A stretch of 34,614 nt of DNA from Patescibacteria group bacterium (GTDB lineage: Bacteria > Patescibacteriota > Microgenomatia > UBA1400 > MFAQ01): the NCBI GenBank assembly GCA_018819325.1, contig JAHJQJ010000021.1, positions 1 to 34,614 on the forward strand. The letters run 5' to 3'. This document shows, piece after piece, positions 7,180 to 14,497 of this stretch. Numbering within the stretch: position 1 is the first letter of the stretch; every line of letters begins with the position of its first letter. Made by a program: the position numbers and the translations under genes. A model generated the notes under the pieces. That model did not search any database and had not been told where the DNA came from. It saw only the letters and a program-made list of their open reading frames with translations.

Positions 7180-8355
7180 TTATTTATTGCGAAGGAAGGC
7201 GGGGATGTCTAGGTCGTCTTCTATGGTTACCTCGTCGTGTTCGATTTCCATTTTTTTACCTGCAGATCTCACAGAAGGTTCGGAACTATCCTTCGCTGTG
7301 CTGCGGACCGCCGAAAGTTCCGAACCTTCCGCTCCCGCCGGGGAGAGATCCTTTGGAGGGTGATTAATCTGACCCATTATGTTTTGGAGTCTTTTTCTAG
7401 ATTGATCGAAACCGGTGGCAATGACAGAAATTTTAATGCTGTCTTTCATTTCTTTATTAATAGTGGCCCCAAAAATGATGTTGGCGTCTGGATCGGCGGC
7501 GTTGGTTATTAAATTGGCGGCTTTGTTGACCTCACCCATGGTTAAGTCTTTACTACCCGTAATATTGAAAAGAATTCCTCTGGCGCCTTCTATGTTTACC
7601 TCTAGTAAGGGTGAATTTATGGCTGCTTCGGCGGCTTTTTGAGCTCGGTGTTCACCAGAGGCGGTGCCAATACCCATTAGAGCGGTGCCGGCGTTGGTCA
7701 TGATGGCTTTTACATCGGCAAAGTCAACGTTTATTAAACCTGGAATAGTGATTAGATCCGAGATACTTTGAACACCTTGGGCCAAAACAGAGTCGGCCAC
7801 AATGAAGGCTTCGGTAAGTGGTAAGTCTTTGTTGGTAACTTCTAGTAGTTTTTCATTGGGAATAACAATAAGCGTGTCGACCGAGTTTTTTAGCTGATCT
7901 ACCCCTTCTTCGGCGTTGATCATACGTCTGGCACCTTCAAAAGGGAATGGTTTGGTAACCACGGCAACTGTTAGGGCTCCTACATCTTTAGCGATCTTGG
8001 CTATTACCGGAGCTGCACCCGTACCTGTTCCCCCACCCTCTCCGCAGGTAATAAAGACCATGTCTGTGCCGGTAAGTAAATTTTTGATTTTTTCGCTTGA
8101 TTCTTCGGCGGCGGCTTGACCCATGTCTGGATTGGAACCTGACCCCAAACCTTTGGTTAGTTTTTCACCAATTTGCAGTTTAATGTCTGCATTGCTTGCT
8201 AATAGGGCCTGCATGTCTGTGTTTATGGCAATGAACTCCACACCTTTTATTTCACCGTCGGTGACCATGTAGTTAACGGCGTTGTTTCCGCCTCCGCCAA
8301 CACCCACGACCTTGATTTTTGCAAAAGAATTGATGTCTGGTCTAACTAATGCCAT
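7180..8355 (-). CDS. ftsZ: FtsZ, tubulin-like cell division GTPase
   Basis: Forms the cytokinetic ring. GTP-binding loop [13 protein letters not shown] (residues 104-116; most FtsZ have AGM before GGGTGTG). The T7 synergy loop is [11 protein letters not shown]. The N-terminal [13 protein letters not shown] binds nucleotide. The conserved C-terminal peptide [11 protein letters not shown], which binds FtsA, is intact at the end. In the intervening linker, residues 343-361 are encoded by a 56-bp palindromic element (7274-7329) whose peptide EGSELSA recurs in ParB. Length 391 aa is normal, slightly long in the linker. It has its own candidate promoter 6 nt upstream and lies after ftsA with a 236-bp repeat-filled gap, so it may be expressed independently of ftsA. 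Confidence 0.97.
   Translation of the reverse strand: MALVRPDINSFAKIKVVGVGGGGNNAVNYMVTDGEIKGVEFIAINTDMQALLASNADIKLQIGEKLTKGLGSGSNPDMGQAAAEESSEKIKNLLTGTDMVFITCGEGGGTGTGAAPVIAKIAKDVGALTVAVVTKPFPFEGARRMINAEEGVDQLKNSVDTLIVIPNEKLLEVTNKDLPLTEAFIVADSVLAQGVQSISDLITIPGLINVDFADVKAIMTNAGTALMGIGTASGEHRAQKAAEAAINSPLLEVNIEGARGILFNITGSKDLTMGEVNKAANLITNAADPDANIIFGATINKEMKDSIKISVIATGFDQSRKRLQNIMGQINHPPKDLSPAGAEGSELSAVRSTAKDSSEPSVRSAGKKMEIEHDEVTIEDDLDIPAFLRNK
7274..7329. repeat. 14-bp inverted-repeat element embedded in the ftsZ linker
   Basis: GAAGGTTCGGAACT (7274-7287) and its exact reverse complement (7316-7329) flank 28 bp. The frame through it is open and in register with ftsZ. The right part is identical over 22 bases to parB 427-448. 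Confidence 0.88.
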
Positions 8356-8361
8356 GAGTGG

Positions 8362-8390
8362 ATGTTACAAGATGTGTAAACAAAAGACAA
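8362..8390 (-). promoter_or_regulatory. Candidate ftsZ promoter
   Basis: Minus strand TTGTCT (8385-8390), 17-bp spacer, TAACAT (8362-8367), then 6 nt to the ATG at 8355. Good spacing and a leaderless arrangement. Confidence 0.6.
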
Positions 8391-8396
8391 CTGCCT

Positions 8397-8415
8397 GGAA
8401 GTATCGCATACTTCC
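8397..8415. repeat. Palindrome GGAAGTAT-CGC-ATACTTCC (family G)
   Basis: 8-bp stem with a 3-nt loop, identical to 19551-19569. A variant with loop GCG lies at 29954-29974. Confidence 0.85.
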
Positions 8416-8420
8416 TATTC

Positions 8421-8506
8421 GTCATTCTGGTAAGTGAGTCTTCGAACGCATCCGGAATCTGTTCGGTTCGATTCTGGAGTCCTCGCAGACTCGTCCCCAG
8501 AATGAC
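8421..8506. repeat. Full-length family C element
   Basis: 86 bp, GTCATTCTGG ... CCAGAATGAC, with the same left half as 7111-7172 and a longer right half (GAGTCCTCGCAGACTCGTCC), which is shared with 20195-20275. Confidence 0.9.
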
Positions 8507-8520
8507 GGAGAGGAAAGGAT

Positions 8521-8564
8521 TCGGCATCAGAATGCCTAGATTCTTCACTATCGTTCAGAATGAC
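8521..8564. repeat. Right half of family B element
   Basis: Contains GGCATCAGAATGCC, then AGATTCTTCACTATCGTTC and the end AGAATGAC. The last part matches 16073-16096. Confidence 0.8.
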
Positions 8565-8587
8565 TATTGCACTTCGGAAGTGCAATA
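8565..8587. repeat. Perfect 23-bp hairpin after ftsA
   Basis: TATTGCACTTC and GAAGTGCAATA flank a single G, giving a strong stem 4 bases from the ftsA stop on its 3' side. It could stabilise or terminate the ftsA message; there is no T-tract. Confidence 0.65.
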
Positions 8588-8591
8588 TACT

Positions 8592-9875
8592 TTACGGCAT
8601 GAGGGATTTGAAGAAGTCGGTGGCTTTTTTTGACATCTGTTTGAAAGGAAGTTTTTTTAAGAGGTTATCAATTTTAAAGCTGGTGGGTATGTGTGAGTCG
8701 CTGTGTTGATAACCATAAAGTATTAAACCTACGGCGGTGGCGTATTCTGGGGAGTCAATTTCTTCTGTTAGTCCAGAGAGTCCGGTGGGGCTGCCAAGGT
8801 GCGCAGGTAACTGCAGTACGCGCTTGCATGACTCAACCGCGCCGACGGTCAAGGATCCACCACCAGAAAGAACGATACCGGCTGGCATTTGACCGGCGTA
8901 ACCTGATTTTCTAATTACACCACCCACCAAAGTAAATATCTCGTTTAATCTTGGTCTAATAATACCTTCTGATACGGCCTTCTTAGATACGTTTTTAATT
9001 TCCTCTCTTACTCCGATCTTGGCTAGATTAATTTCGTCTGAATTACCAAGTTCTTTTTTTATTTTATTGGTGGTCGAGACGTGATGTTTTATTTTTTCGG
9101 CGCTGTCTAGACTTATCATTAGACCCAAGGCCAGATCGTCTGTGATTTTTCTGGCACCTAAAGGAATAACGCTGGAGTAACTACAGGCAGAGTCCACAAA
9201 AGCAGTAACGTTGGTGACGCCGGCCCCGATGTCAACACTAACAACCCCCAGTTCTTTTTCTGTGTCTGTAAGAGTAGACATGGCAGAAGCTAAGCCTGAA
9301 TAAACGGTATTTTGAACACTGACCCCGATTTCGTTAACGACTTTGGCTGTGTTTTTTACAGCTGTGGTTGAACTGGTGATTATGTGAGCCTCTGTTTCTA
9401 GCCTGATGCCAGACATGCCGACAGGATCCTTGATGCCTTTTTGGGAGTCCACACTGAATTCACGAGGTAGTACATGCATGATGTCACGGGAAGAAGGTAA
9501 AGAGACTGCTCTGGCAGCCTCTATGGCTCTATAGATGTCTTCTGGGCTGATCTCACCCTCTGGTTCGGTAACGGCTACCACCCCTTGACTGTTTTGAGAC
9601 TTGATATGGGAGCCGGAAATAGAGACTTGAGCAGAGCTGATGTTAAAACCGGCCATACGTTCGGCCGCCTCTACACAGTCGGTAACCGAACCAACAACTT
9701 CTTCTATGTTTACTATTGTTCCAGCGTTGTTTCTACTTCTACCCATTCCCCTACTGGGCAGAGTGGCCACACCAACCACGTTTATATTGTCCGAGTCAGA
9801 TGAGGGTTTGGTAATAAGACAAGTAATTTTGCTTGTGCCAATGTCTATTGCGTTTACTCCGGTGTTTTTACTCAT
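8592..9875 (-). CDS. ftsA: FtsA, actin-like FtsZ membrane tether
   Basis: Bacterial actin homologue that anchors FtsZ to the membrane. Phosphate-1 motif AIDIGTSKITCLI is at residues 9-21. The SHS2 (1C) domain follows, with SISGSHIKSQNSQGVVAV. Phosphate-2 is VVSVDIGAGVTNVTAF and the adenosine motif is GIVLSGGGSLTVGA. The C-terminus LKKLPFKQMSKKATDFFKSLMP ends in an amphipathic helix that fits the membrane-targeting sequence. Length 427 aa is typical. It starts 2 nt after the ftsQ-like stop, with no Shine-Dalgarno. Confidence 0.96.
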   Translation of the reverse strand: MSKNTGVNAIDIGTSKITCLITKPSSDSDNINVVGVATLPSRGMGRSRNNAGTIVNIEEVVGSVTDCVEAAERMAGFNISSAQVSISGSHIKSQNSQGVVAVTEPEGEISPEDIYRAIEAARAVSLPSSRDIMHVLPREFSVDSQKGIKDPVGMSGIRLETEAHIITSSTTAVKNTAKVVNEIGVSVQNTVYSGLASAMSTLTDTEKELGVVSVDIGAGVTNVTAFVDSACSYSSVIPLGARKITDDLALGLMISLDSAEKIKHHVSTTNKIKKELGNSDEINLAKIGVREEIKNVSKKAVSEGIIRPRLNEIFTLVGGVIRKSGYAGQMPAGIVLSGGGSLTVGAVESCKRVLQLPAHLGSPTGLSGLTEEIDSPEYATAVGLILYGYQHSDSHIPTSFKIDNLLKKLPFKQMSKKATDFFKSLMP

Positions 9876-9877
9876 AG

Positions 9878-10441
9878 TTATTGAATTATTGGATGGTTAA
9901 ATCTTAGGTCAATTGTTTTAATACCTTCTTTGATTTTAGCTATTGAAGGGATAGCTTGTAAAGTATCTGATAATTCTTCAGCCGAGAGACTTAAGGGAAT
10001 TATTATATTTGGCAAGTTAGAGCTTGCAAAATAAAAATTGTCTTCCAATAAGTAACCCTTTGTTACGGGCAGAGTGTAAACGATACTGGTAGTTAGTATA
10101 AAGATTTGTTCAAGCTTTTGCTGGGGTGGTTTTTGGGAGAATATTAAACTAATACTAGAGTCGTCTGTACCAGGAGCTATTTCCCCGTTGGGAAATAGGT
10201 CATACGGCTGAGCAGACACGGAGCTAGCAAAATCGTCTAGTTCGTTAATGGGTAAACCATTGGGTGATAGCGTGGGCTGGAGATAGCTTAAAAATACTGA
10301 AACGGCCAGTGGCCGGTCTTGCTTTGTGTCTATGGTAGGTTTTTGGCCCCAGTGAGACCTAGTGATTAGCTGACCAATAACAAAGATTAGGCTTAAAAAT
10401 ACGATAACCAAGACTAGTCGTTTACGCTTAAACCATTTCAT
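9878..10441 (-). CDS. FtsQ/DivIB-like bitopic division protein (divergent)
   Basis: 187 aa with a short basic N-terminus (MKWFKRKR), one membrane helix (about residues 9-27) and an extracytoplasmic remainder. The closing TIDLRFNHPIIQ resembles the YIDLRFxNxxV strand that ends the FtsQ beta domain. I see no clear POTRA sequence signature. Position between murG and ftsA is exactly where ftsQ lies in division clusters, and the ATG overlaps the murG end by 14 nt. FtsQ would bridge FtsL and other divisome proteins outside the membrane. The assignment rests mostly on position and topology. Confidence 0.65.
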   Translation of the reverse strand: MKWFKRKRLVLVIVFLSLIFVIGQLITRSHWGQKPTIDTKQDRPLAVSVFLSYLQPTLSPNGLPINELDDFASSVSAQPYDLFPNGEIAPGTDDSSISLIFSQKPPQQKLEQIFILTTSIVYTLPVTKGYLLEDNFYFASSNLPNIIIPLSLSAEELSDTLQAIPSIAKIKEGIKTIDLRFNHPIIQ

Positions 10442-11501
10442 TTATTATTGTCATTATTCTTTGGGTGGCATTGGTAATTACTGTGCCCGAAACTGGTTTA
10501 AGTTTTTTTGGAGACAGTTTTTTTATAGCGAGCATTAGAGCTTGAGGGTTTAAGTCCTTTTCTTTAAGAGTTAAGCTGGTGGTGCTAGTGGCGGCCAGTT
10601 TGGCGTTTAAAAATTGCTCATTGTGAGAGACCCAGGAAATGGGGATAAATATAACTCTTTTTCCCAAAAGACAAAGTTCGTAGGTGGTATGGGCTCCCGC
10701 TCGGCTAATAACCAGGTGGGCTGATCTTAGATAATCGGTGGCTTGATCGGCAAAAAAGTATGGGGCATGAATATAACGGTCTGAGTATTCACCCAGTGAT
10801 TTTTTTACCCTTCTGGCCTTGCTAATGTCTTTGGTTTTACTGTTGGAACCTGTTTGGTGAACTACGGTGTATTTTTTTACCAACTGTGGAATTAAAGGAA
10901 AAAGACTAGAGTTGATGACGTGTGAACCCTGCTTACCACAGGTTATATAAAGAAGCTTGGGTTTAAAATGGGTCACTGGAGTTTTTTCTAGAAGTTTTTT
11001 TCTAATAGGTAGACCAACCACGACTGTTTTTTTGCTGGGAAAATTTTTCTTGGAAGACTGATGGGTAAGCAAGATCTTTTTTACAAATGGAGACAAGGCT
11101 TTGTTAGCCCAACCGGCGGTGACGGTCTGTTCGTGGGTAATCGATGGAATACCAAGAATCCAACCGGTAATAACCACCGGCACGGATATAAAGCCACCGG
11201 ATGAGAAAATTAGTGAAGGCTTAAATTTTATTAGATAAGAAAACGACTGAATAAAGCCTAGAAAGATTTTTAAGTACTCTAGGGGGTTGCTTTGTTTATA
11301 GACCTTGCCTGTTTTGAGCTCTAGAAATTTAATATTGTTTTTGGTTATTTCTTTGAATTCTGCCGAGAGGCTTTTATCTTCCCTACTAGTAAATTTATGG
11401 CCTATCCAGATTACTTGATAGCCTTTCTTTCTGGCGGCCAGAGCTACTTCTAAGGTTGAGTTGTGGTGTCCGCCGGTAAATATAATGGTAAGTTTTTTCA
11501 T
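10428..11501 (-). CDS. murG: MurG-like UDP-GlcNAc transferase (lipid I to lipid II)
   Basis: GT28-type GT-B transferase adding GlcNAc to lipid I on the cytoplasmic face. The first glycine loop reads TGGHHNSTLEVA (residues 9-20) rather than GGGTGGHxxPAL. Other family features are present: SSGGFISVPVVITGWILGIPSITHEQ near the donor-acceptor cleft, a second loop at ITCGKQGSHVINSSL, and the UDP-sugar region SRAGAHTTYELCLLGKRVIFIPI with HNEQFLNA (family E-QxxNA). 357 aa. Its start overlaps the ftsW stop (ATGA). Function is supported by neighbours; the loop variant is common to related CPR MurGs as far as I recall. Confidence 0.88.
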   Translation of the reverse strand: MKKLTIIFTGGHHNSTLEVALAARKKGYQVIWIGHKFTSREDKSLSAEFKEITKNNIKFLELKTGKVYKQSNPLEYLKIFLGFIQSFSYLIKFKPSLIFSSGGFISVPVVITGWILGIPSITHEQTVTAGWANKALSPFVKKILLTHQSSKKNFPSKKTVVVGLPIRKKLLEKTPVTHFKPKLLYITCGKQGSHVINSSLFPLIPQLVKKYTVVHQTGSNSKTKDISKARRVKKSLGEYSDRYIHAPYFFADQATDYLRSAHLVISRAGAHTTYELCLLGKRVIFIPISWVSHNEQFLNAKLAATSTTSLTLKEKDLNPQALMLAIKKLSPKKLKPVSGTVITNATQRIMTIINEMV

Positions 11502-12565
11502 TTTGTTTTGGCTATGTTGGCTAAAATTCCTAATGAGATATAGGTGGTAATTAACGAAGAACCACCGTAAGAGATAAATGGTAGAGGCATGCCGGTTAAG
11601 GGGATCAGTGCTACCATAGCTCCTAGGTTAACAAAAACTTGGGTCAAGAGCAACAAAGTCAAGCCTGAAGCCAGTAAACGCCGGTAGTGATTGCTGGCCT
11701 TTTTGGCTATGTTAAAGGCAGATAGTATGAAGGCTGCGAATAAACCGATTAAGATTGTACCGCCTATGAAGCCCAGCTCTTCTCCTACTACAACAAAAAT
11801 CGAGTCGGTGGTAGATTCTGGCAGATAGGCGTATTTTTGCCTGGATTTACCCAATCCAACCCCGGAAAAACCGCCTGAACCTAAACCAAGTAGGACTTGG
11901 TTGATATGATACGAGGAGCCCAGGGGGTCTTGGGTTGGATCCATAAAGGTCTGTAAACGGCGAAGGCGGTATGGGGAAACGATGATTAGCAGTGCTATAA
12001 GGGAAGAAAGTAAAATAAAAAAGAAAGACATATCCTTAAGTTTGGCGCCTGATAAATAGTAAAGAGTGAAGGCTGAAGCGGTGATGACCACGGCCGTACC
12101 CAGGTCTGGCTGGAGCATGACCAAGGTCAGGCAAGATAGGGTAAGAAATAGGAATGCTTTTAAAGGCTTGGCTGTTTCTAACCACGAAGCTAGATAGATA
12201 ATAATTGAGAGTTTAAAAAATTCAGAAGGTTGCATGCCTACTAAGCCTAAACTTAACCATCTTCTGGCTCCTTGCAGTTTACTGCCAACCCCGGGGATTA
12301 AGACCAAGACCATAAGAATTAAGGAGGTAAAAAACACGGCCGGTGTGGCCTTTTTAATTAGATCTAGGCTAATATTTTGTATTATAAAAAATAGACTGAT
12401 TCCCAGTGCCAACCAGATAAGTTGGTTTTTAACAAAATGATATTTGTTGCCAAAATCGGTGTATCCTTCGATGGCTGAAGAATTATATATAGCGGTTAAA
12501 CCAATTATAGAAATACCTAAACCTAAAAGAAAAATCCGAGCAGAAAGGTTTTTACTTGTCTGCAT
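11498..12565 (-). CDS. ftsW: FtsW, SEDS-family septal peptidoglycan glycosyltransferase
   Basis: Septal lipid II polymerase working with FtsI. About ten membrane segments in 355 aa. Motifs: GARRWLSLGLVGMQPSEFFKL, QPDLGTA, GLGKSRQKYAYLPESTTDSIFVVVGEELGF, and PLPFISYGGSSLITTY. The ESTTDSIF and IYNSSAIEGY segments fit FtsW better than RodA. The N-terminus overlaps the end of the small coiled-coil gene by 14 nt; murG follows by ATGA overlap. It is part of the ftsW-murG-ftsQ-ftsA translationally coupled run. Confidence 0.93.
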   Translation of the reverse strand: MQTSKNLSARIFLLGLGISIIGLTAIYNSSAIEGYTDFGNKYHFVKNQLIWLALGISLFFIIQNISLDLIKKATPAVFFTSLILMVLVLIPGVGSKLQGARRWLSLGLVGMQPSEFFKLSIIIYLASWLETAKPLKAFLFLTLSCLTLVMLQPDLGTAVVITASAFTLYYLSGAKLKDMSFFFILLSSLIALLIIVSPYRLRRLQTFMDPTQDPLGSSYHINQVLLGLGSGGFSGVGLGKSRQKYAYLPESTTDSIFVVVGEELGFIGGTILIGLFAAFILSAFNIAKKASNHYRRLLASGLTLLLLTQVFVNLGAMVALIPLTGMPLPFISYGGSSLITTYISLGILANIAKTK

Positions 12566-12782
12566 AATGGCCGATTACCGTGTCTAGTTTTCTTTCTATA
12601 TTGCCAAGGCCAACTTCGAAGTTGTCGAACCTACCTTCGAGATTGTCAATTTTTTCAGCATTCTTGTCGATCTTTCCGTCTAATCTTTCTAAGGCTGGCA
12701 TAATAACCTCGTGTATTCCTTCCAGAACTCCATTCATTATTTCGCCCTTGATCCATTTTTTATCCACCAACGTTAACGCCAT
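12552..12782 (-). CDS. Small coiled-coil protein of unknown function
   Basis: 76 aa, no membrane segment or signal. Residues about 20-72 are an amphipathic heptad pattern (MPALERLDGKIDKNAEKIDNLEGRF, then FEVGLGNIERKLDTVIGHY), suggesting a parallel coiled coil. Similar short proteins with the MNGVLEGI-type start and a LExRFD heptad end occur in CPR genomes as far as I recall, but with no assigned function. It is first in the transcript, overlapping ftsW by 14 nt, with a TGA-TATATT promoter just upstream. It might bind a divisome partner or simply couple ftsW translation; both are guesses. Confidence 0.75.
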   Translation of the reverse strand: MALTLVDKKWIKGEIMNGVLEGIHEVIMPALERLDGKIDKNAEKIDNLEGRFDNFEVGLGNIERKLDTVIGHYADK

Positions 12783-12786
12783 ATAT

Positions 12787-12795
12787 TAAATATAT
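12787..12795 (-). promoter_or_regulatory. Extended -10 promoter of the ftsW transcript
   Basis: Minus strand TGA-TATATT followed by 4 nt and the ATG at 12782; leaderless arrangement. Confidence 0.6.
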
Positions 12796-12833
12796 CACAC
12801 CAATCAATATCGTCATCCTGAACTCCCCCCCCC

Positions 12834-12891
12834 GTCATTCCTGCGTAGGCAGGAATCTATCCAAATGGATCCCCGCCTGCGCGGGGATGAC
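12834..12891. repeat. Full-length family A element
   Basis: 58 bp. Left hairpin CCTGCGTAGGCAGG, hinge ATGGATCC, right hairpin CCCCGCCTGCGCGGGG, ends GATGAC. Compensatory changes in the left arm (CCTGC/GCAGG against CCCGC/GCGGG elsewhere) keep the stem paired. A stub of family B (GTCATCCTGAAC) and a C-tract precede it in the 303-bp gene-free stretch 12783-13085. Confidence 0.9.
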
Positions 12892-12899
12892 GTTGGAGG

Positions 12900-12927
12900 A
12901 TGGATCCCGTACTAAATGCGGGATGAC
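12900..12927. repeat. Right half of family A element
   Basis: Begins at ATGGATCC and ends GGGATGAC; hairpin CCCGTACTAAATGCGGG. Confidence 0.85.
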
Positions 12928-12941
12928 AGGGGGGTGTGAAA

Positions 12942-13001
12942 TGATAGGGACGGTCCTTGTCATTCCGATTGGAGTCCCGACCCTGCGGTCGAGGACGGAA
13001 T
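12942..13001. repeat. Family D element
   Basis: The near-palindrome core (GGGACGGTCC) is followed by CATTCCGATTGGAGTCCCGACC and CGGTCGAGGACGGAAT, whose ends form an ATTCCG / CGGAAT pair. Matches 20289-20346. Confidence 0.85.
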
Positions 13002-13009
13002 AGAGGAAT

Positions 13010-13078
13010 CCCTTTCAACTGGAAATCATACAATAAAGTAGTTAGTTTGTTTACTGGTAGGCTGTACTTTTGAAAGGG
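13010..13078. repeat. 9-bp inverted repeat downstream of mraY
   Basis: CCCTTTCAA (13010-13018) and TTGAAAGGG (13070-13078) enclose 51 nt of AT-richer sequence not matching the other repeat families. It begins 7 bases beyond the mraY stop on the minus strand. It could be a 3' structure or a small RNA; evidence is weak. Confidence 0.35.
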
Positions 13079-13085
13079 GTTGAGC

Positions 13086-14111
13086 CTAGGAGAGGGCGAG
13101 CCAGAGGCCGACGACTACTAACATGATGTTGGTCAACCAGGCTCTTTGGACTATTTTTGGTTCTGACCAGCCTTTTTTTAGTAACCAATAATGAATTGGG
13201 GCAATAGGTAGAAGTCTTCTACCAAGAATCTTGACCCCCATTATTTGGATAACGCTGGAAAGACCGTTTATTAAAAATGGTAAACCAATAACCAAGAGGG
13301 CAAAGACCTTGCCGGTTAGAAGACCCACGGTAGCAAAGGTGGCCCCAAAAGCCAAGGCGCCAACGTCACCCATAAAGATACGGGCAGGAAAGACGTTGAA
13401 GTAGAGAAAAGCAATTAATCCACCCAACAATAGGGCAATAAAGATAGAAAGAGGTACGTCTAAAATGGATGCGGATAATAATAAAAGGCCAAATAAGGAG
13501 ATCATTAGTAGTCCACCGGCAAGGCCGTCCATGCCGTCGGTAATGTTAACAGAGTTGGCAAAAACTACCACCAAAAAAGCGGCTAGAGGAATGAACCAGT
13601 GGCCAAAAGCGACTACACCAAAAAAGGGAATGTTAATTATATCTATACCTAAGTTTATGTTGAGCAAGGTTCCTATTGTTAATCCTAGGACCACCTGGAT
13701 AATTAATTTATAGCTAGTGCGTAGGCCTGAGTAACCATGCTGTCTGTCTAGTTCAAAAAAACCAACCACGTCGTCGTATAAACCTAGTAAGCCAAAGGTG
13801 ATAAAAGTGAAAAAGATTACGTTTATTTCTTCGTTTAATGGATATACGTGGGTAATTTCTATGCCTGCAAGTTTAAGAAGAGGAATTGATAAAGCAAAAA
13901 GAAGACTGACTAAGACCAAAATGAGAAAACCACCACCCTCTGGTGTCTTGGCTTTTGAGCGGATATGTTCAGAAGCGGCGTCTTTTTTATCAGCTGCTAT
14001 GGCTGACTTTTTTTTGTAAAACTTTAATCTGTAAAGATAATTAATAAAAGGAACTATAGCCAGCGAATGAATGGTGAAGGAGAATATTAATATTCCTAGA
14101 AGAAGGGCCAT
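13086..14111 (-). CDS. mraY: MraY-like phospho-N-acetylmuramoyl-pentapeptide transferase
   Basis: Polytopic PNPT enzyme moving phospho-MurNAc-pentapeptide to undecaprenyl phosphate, forming lipid I. 341 aa with about ten hydrophobic helices. Motifs: KAKTPEGGGFLIL (family TPTMGG), LYDDVVGF (Mg-binding aspartates), NSVNITDGMDGLAGG, and FMGDVGALAFG. In the cytoplasmic loop the family's PIHHHYELKGW reads PIHYWLLKKGW, so only the first of three histidines (H307) remains. This leaves some doubt between MraY and a WecA/TagO-type relative, but adjacency to dgkA and ftsW and the division-cluster setting favour MraY. The start overlaps dgkA by 16 nt. Confidence 0.85.
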   Translation of the reverse strand: MALLLGILIFSFTIHSLAIVPFINYLYRLKFYKKKSAIAADKKDAASEHIRSKAKTPEGGGFLILVLVSLLFALSIPLLKLAGIEITHVYPLNEEINVIFFTFITFGLLGLYDDVVGFFELDRQHGYSGLRTSYKLIIQVVLGLTIGTLLNINLGIDIINIPFFGVVAFGHWFIPLAAFLVVVFANSVNITDGMDGLAGGLLMISLFGLLLLSASILDVPLSIFIALLLGGLIAFLYFNVFPARIFMGDVGALAFGATFATVGLLTGKVFALLVIGLPFLINGLSSVIQIMGVKILGRRLLPIAPIHYWLLKKGWSEPKIVQRAWLTNIMLVVVGLWLALS

Positions 14112-14461
14112 AGGTATTTACCAAAAATAATAAAAGCAATTATGACGGAAGAAATGGCGGATAACAAAACCATGCCAGAGGAGACGTCTTTGGCGATTTT
14201 TGCTTGCTGGTGAAACTTGTCTGTTAGTAGGTCTACAACCGACTCTATGGATGTGTTTATCATTTCTGCTATTAAAACCAGAGAGATTGTAAAAACGATA
14301 ACTATTTTTTCTGCTTGAGAGATGTTTAGAATAAAGCTGGCGGTAAGAGCGATTAAGGCGGCTAGGGCGTGAATTTTGAAGTTGGGCTGGGTTTTGAATG
14401 TATAAATAATGCCGCTAAAGGCATTTTTAAAGGAAATGGTGTGTTTTTTTATGATGGACAC
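14096..14461 (-). CDS. dgkA: DgkA-type diacylglycerol/undecaprenol kinase
   Basis: Small trimeric membrane kinase; Gram-positive-type members phosphorylate undecaprenol, which fits a cell-wall cluster. 121 aa, three membrane helices. N-terminal SFKNAFSGIIYTFKTQPNFKIHALAA is the family amphipathic start (FxxAxxGxxxxxxxExNfriH), and EMINTSIESVVDLLTDKFHQQAKIAKDVSSGMVLLSA is the catalytic ENTAIE-type motif with the DxxAA/G helix. The start codon is GTG at 14459-14461, preceded by TGG-TAAAAT with a 6-nt gap. A second copy of its first 30 codons and promoter lies at 15770-15895. Confidence 0.9.
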   Translation of the reverse strand: MSIIKKHTISFKNAFSGIIYTFKTQPNFKIHALAALIALTASFILNISQAEKIVIVFTISLVLIAEMINTSIESVVDLLTDKFHQQAKIAKDVSSGMVLLSAISSVIIAFIIFGKYLWPFF

Positions 14462-14467
14462 AGGTTT

Positions 14468-14476
14468 ATTTTACCA
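14468..14476 (-). promoter_or_regulatory. Extended -10 promoter of dgkA-mraY, likely leaderless
   Basis: Minus strand TGG-TAAAAT, 6 nt, GTG start. The same arrangement is conserved in the duplicated copy at 15887-15895. Confidence 0.6.
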
Positions 14477-14480
14477 CTCT

Positions 14481-14489
14481 TGCTATAAT
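14481..14489 (+). promoter_or_regulatory. Extended -10 promoter of the M42-like peptidase gene, likely leaderless
   Basis: TTGC-TATAAT with TG one base upstream of the hexamer (14484-14489), 8 nt, then ATG at 14498. It lies back-to-back with the dgkA promoter in a 36-bp divergent gap. Confidence 0.7.
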
Positions 14490-14497
14490 TTGAGACA

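Noticed and set aside
7916-8119. Plus-strand 67-aa frame opposite the ftsZ GTP-binding region
   Set aside because: Shadow of conserved ftsZ codons, proline/valine-rich, no start signal.
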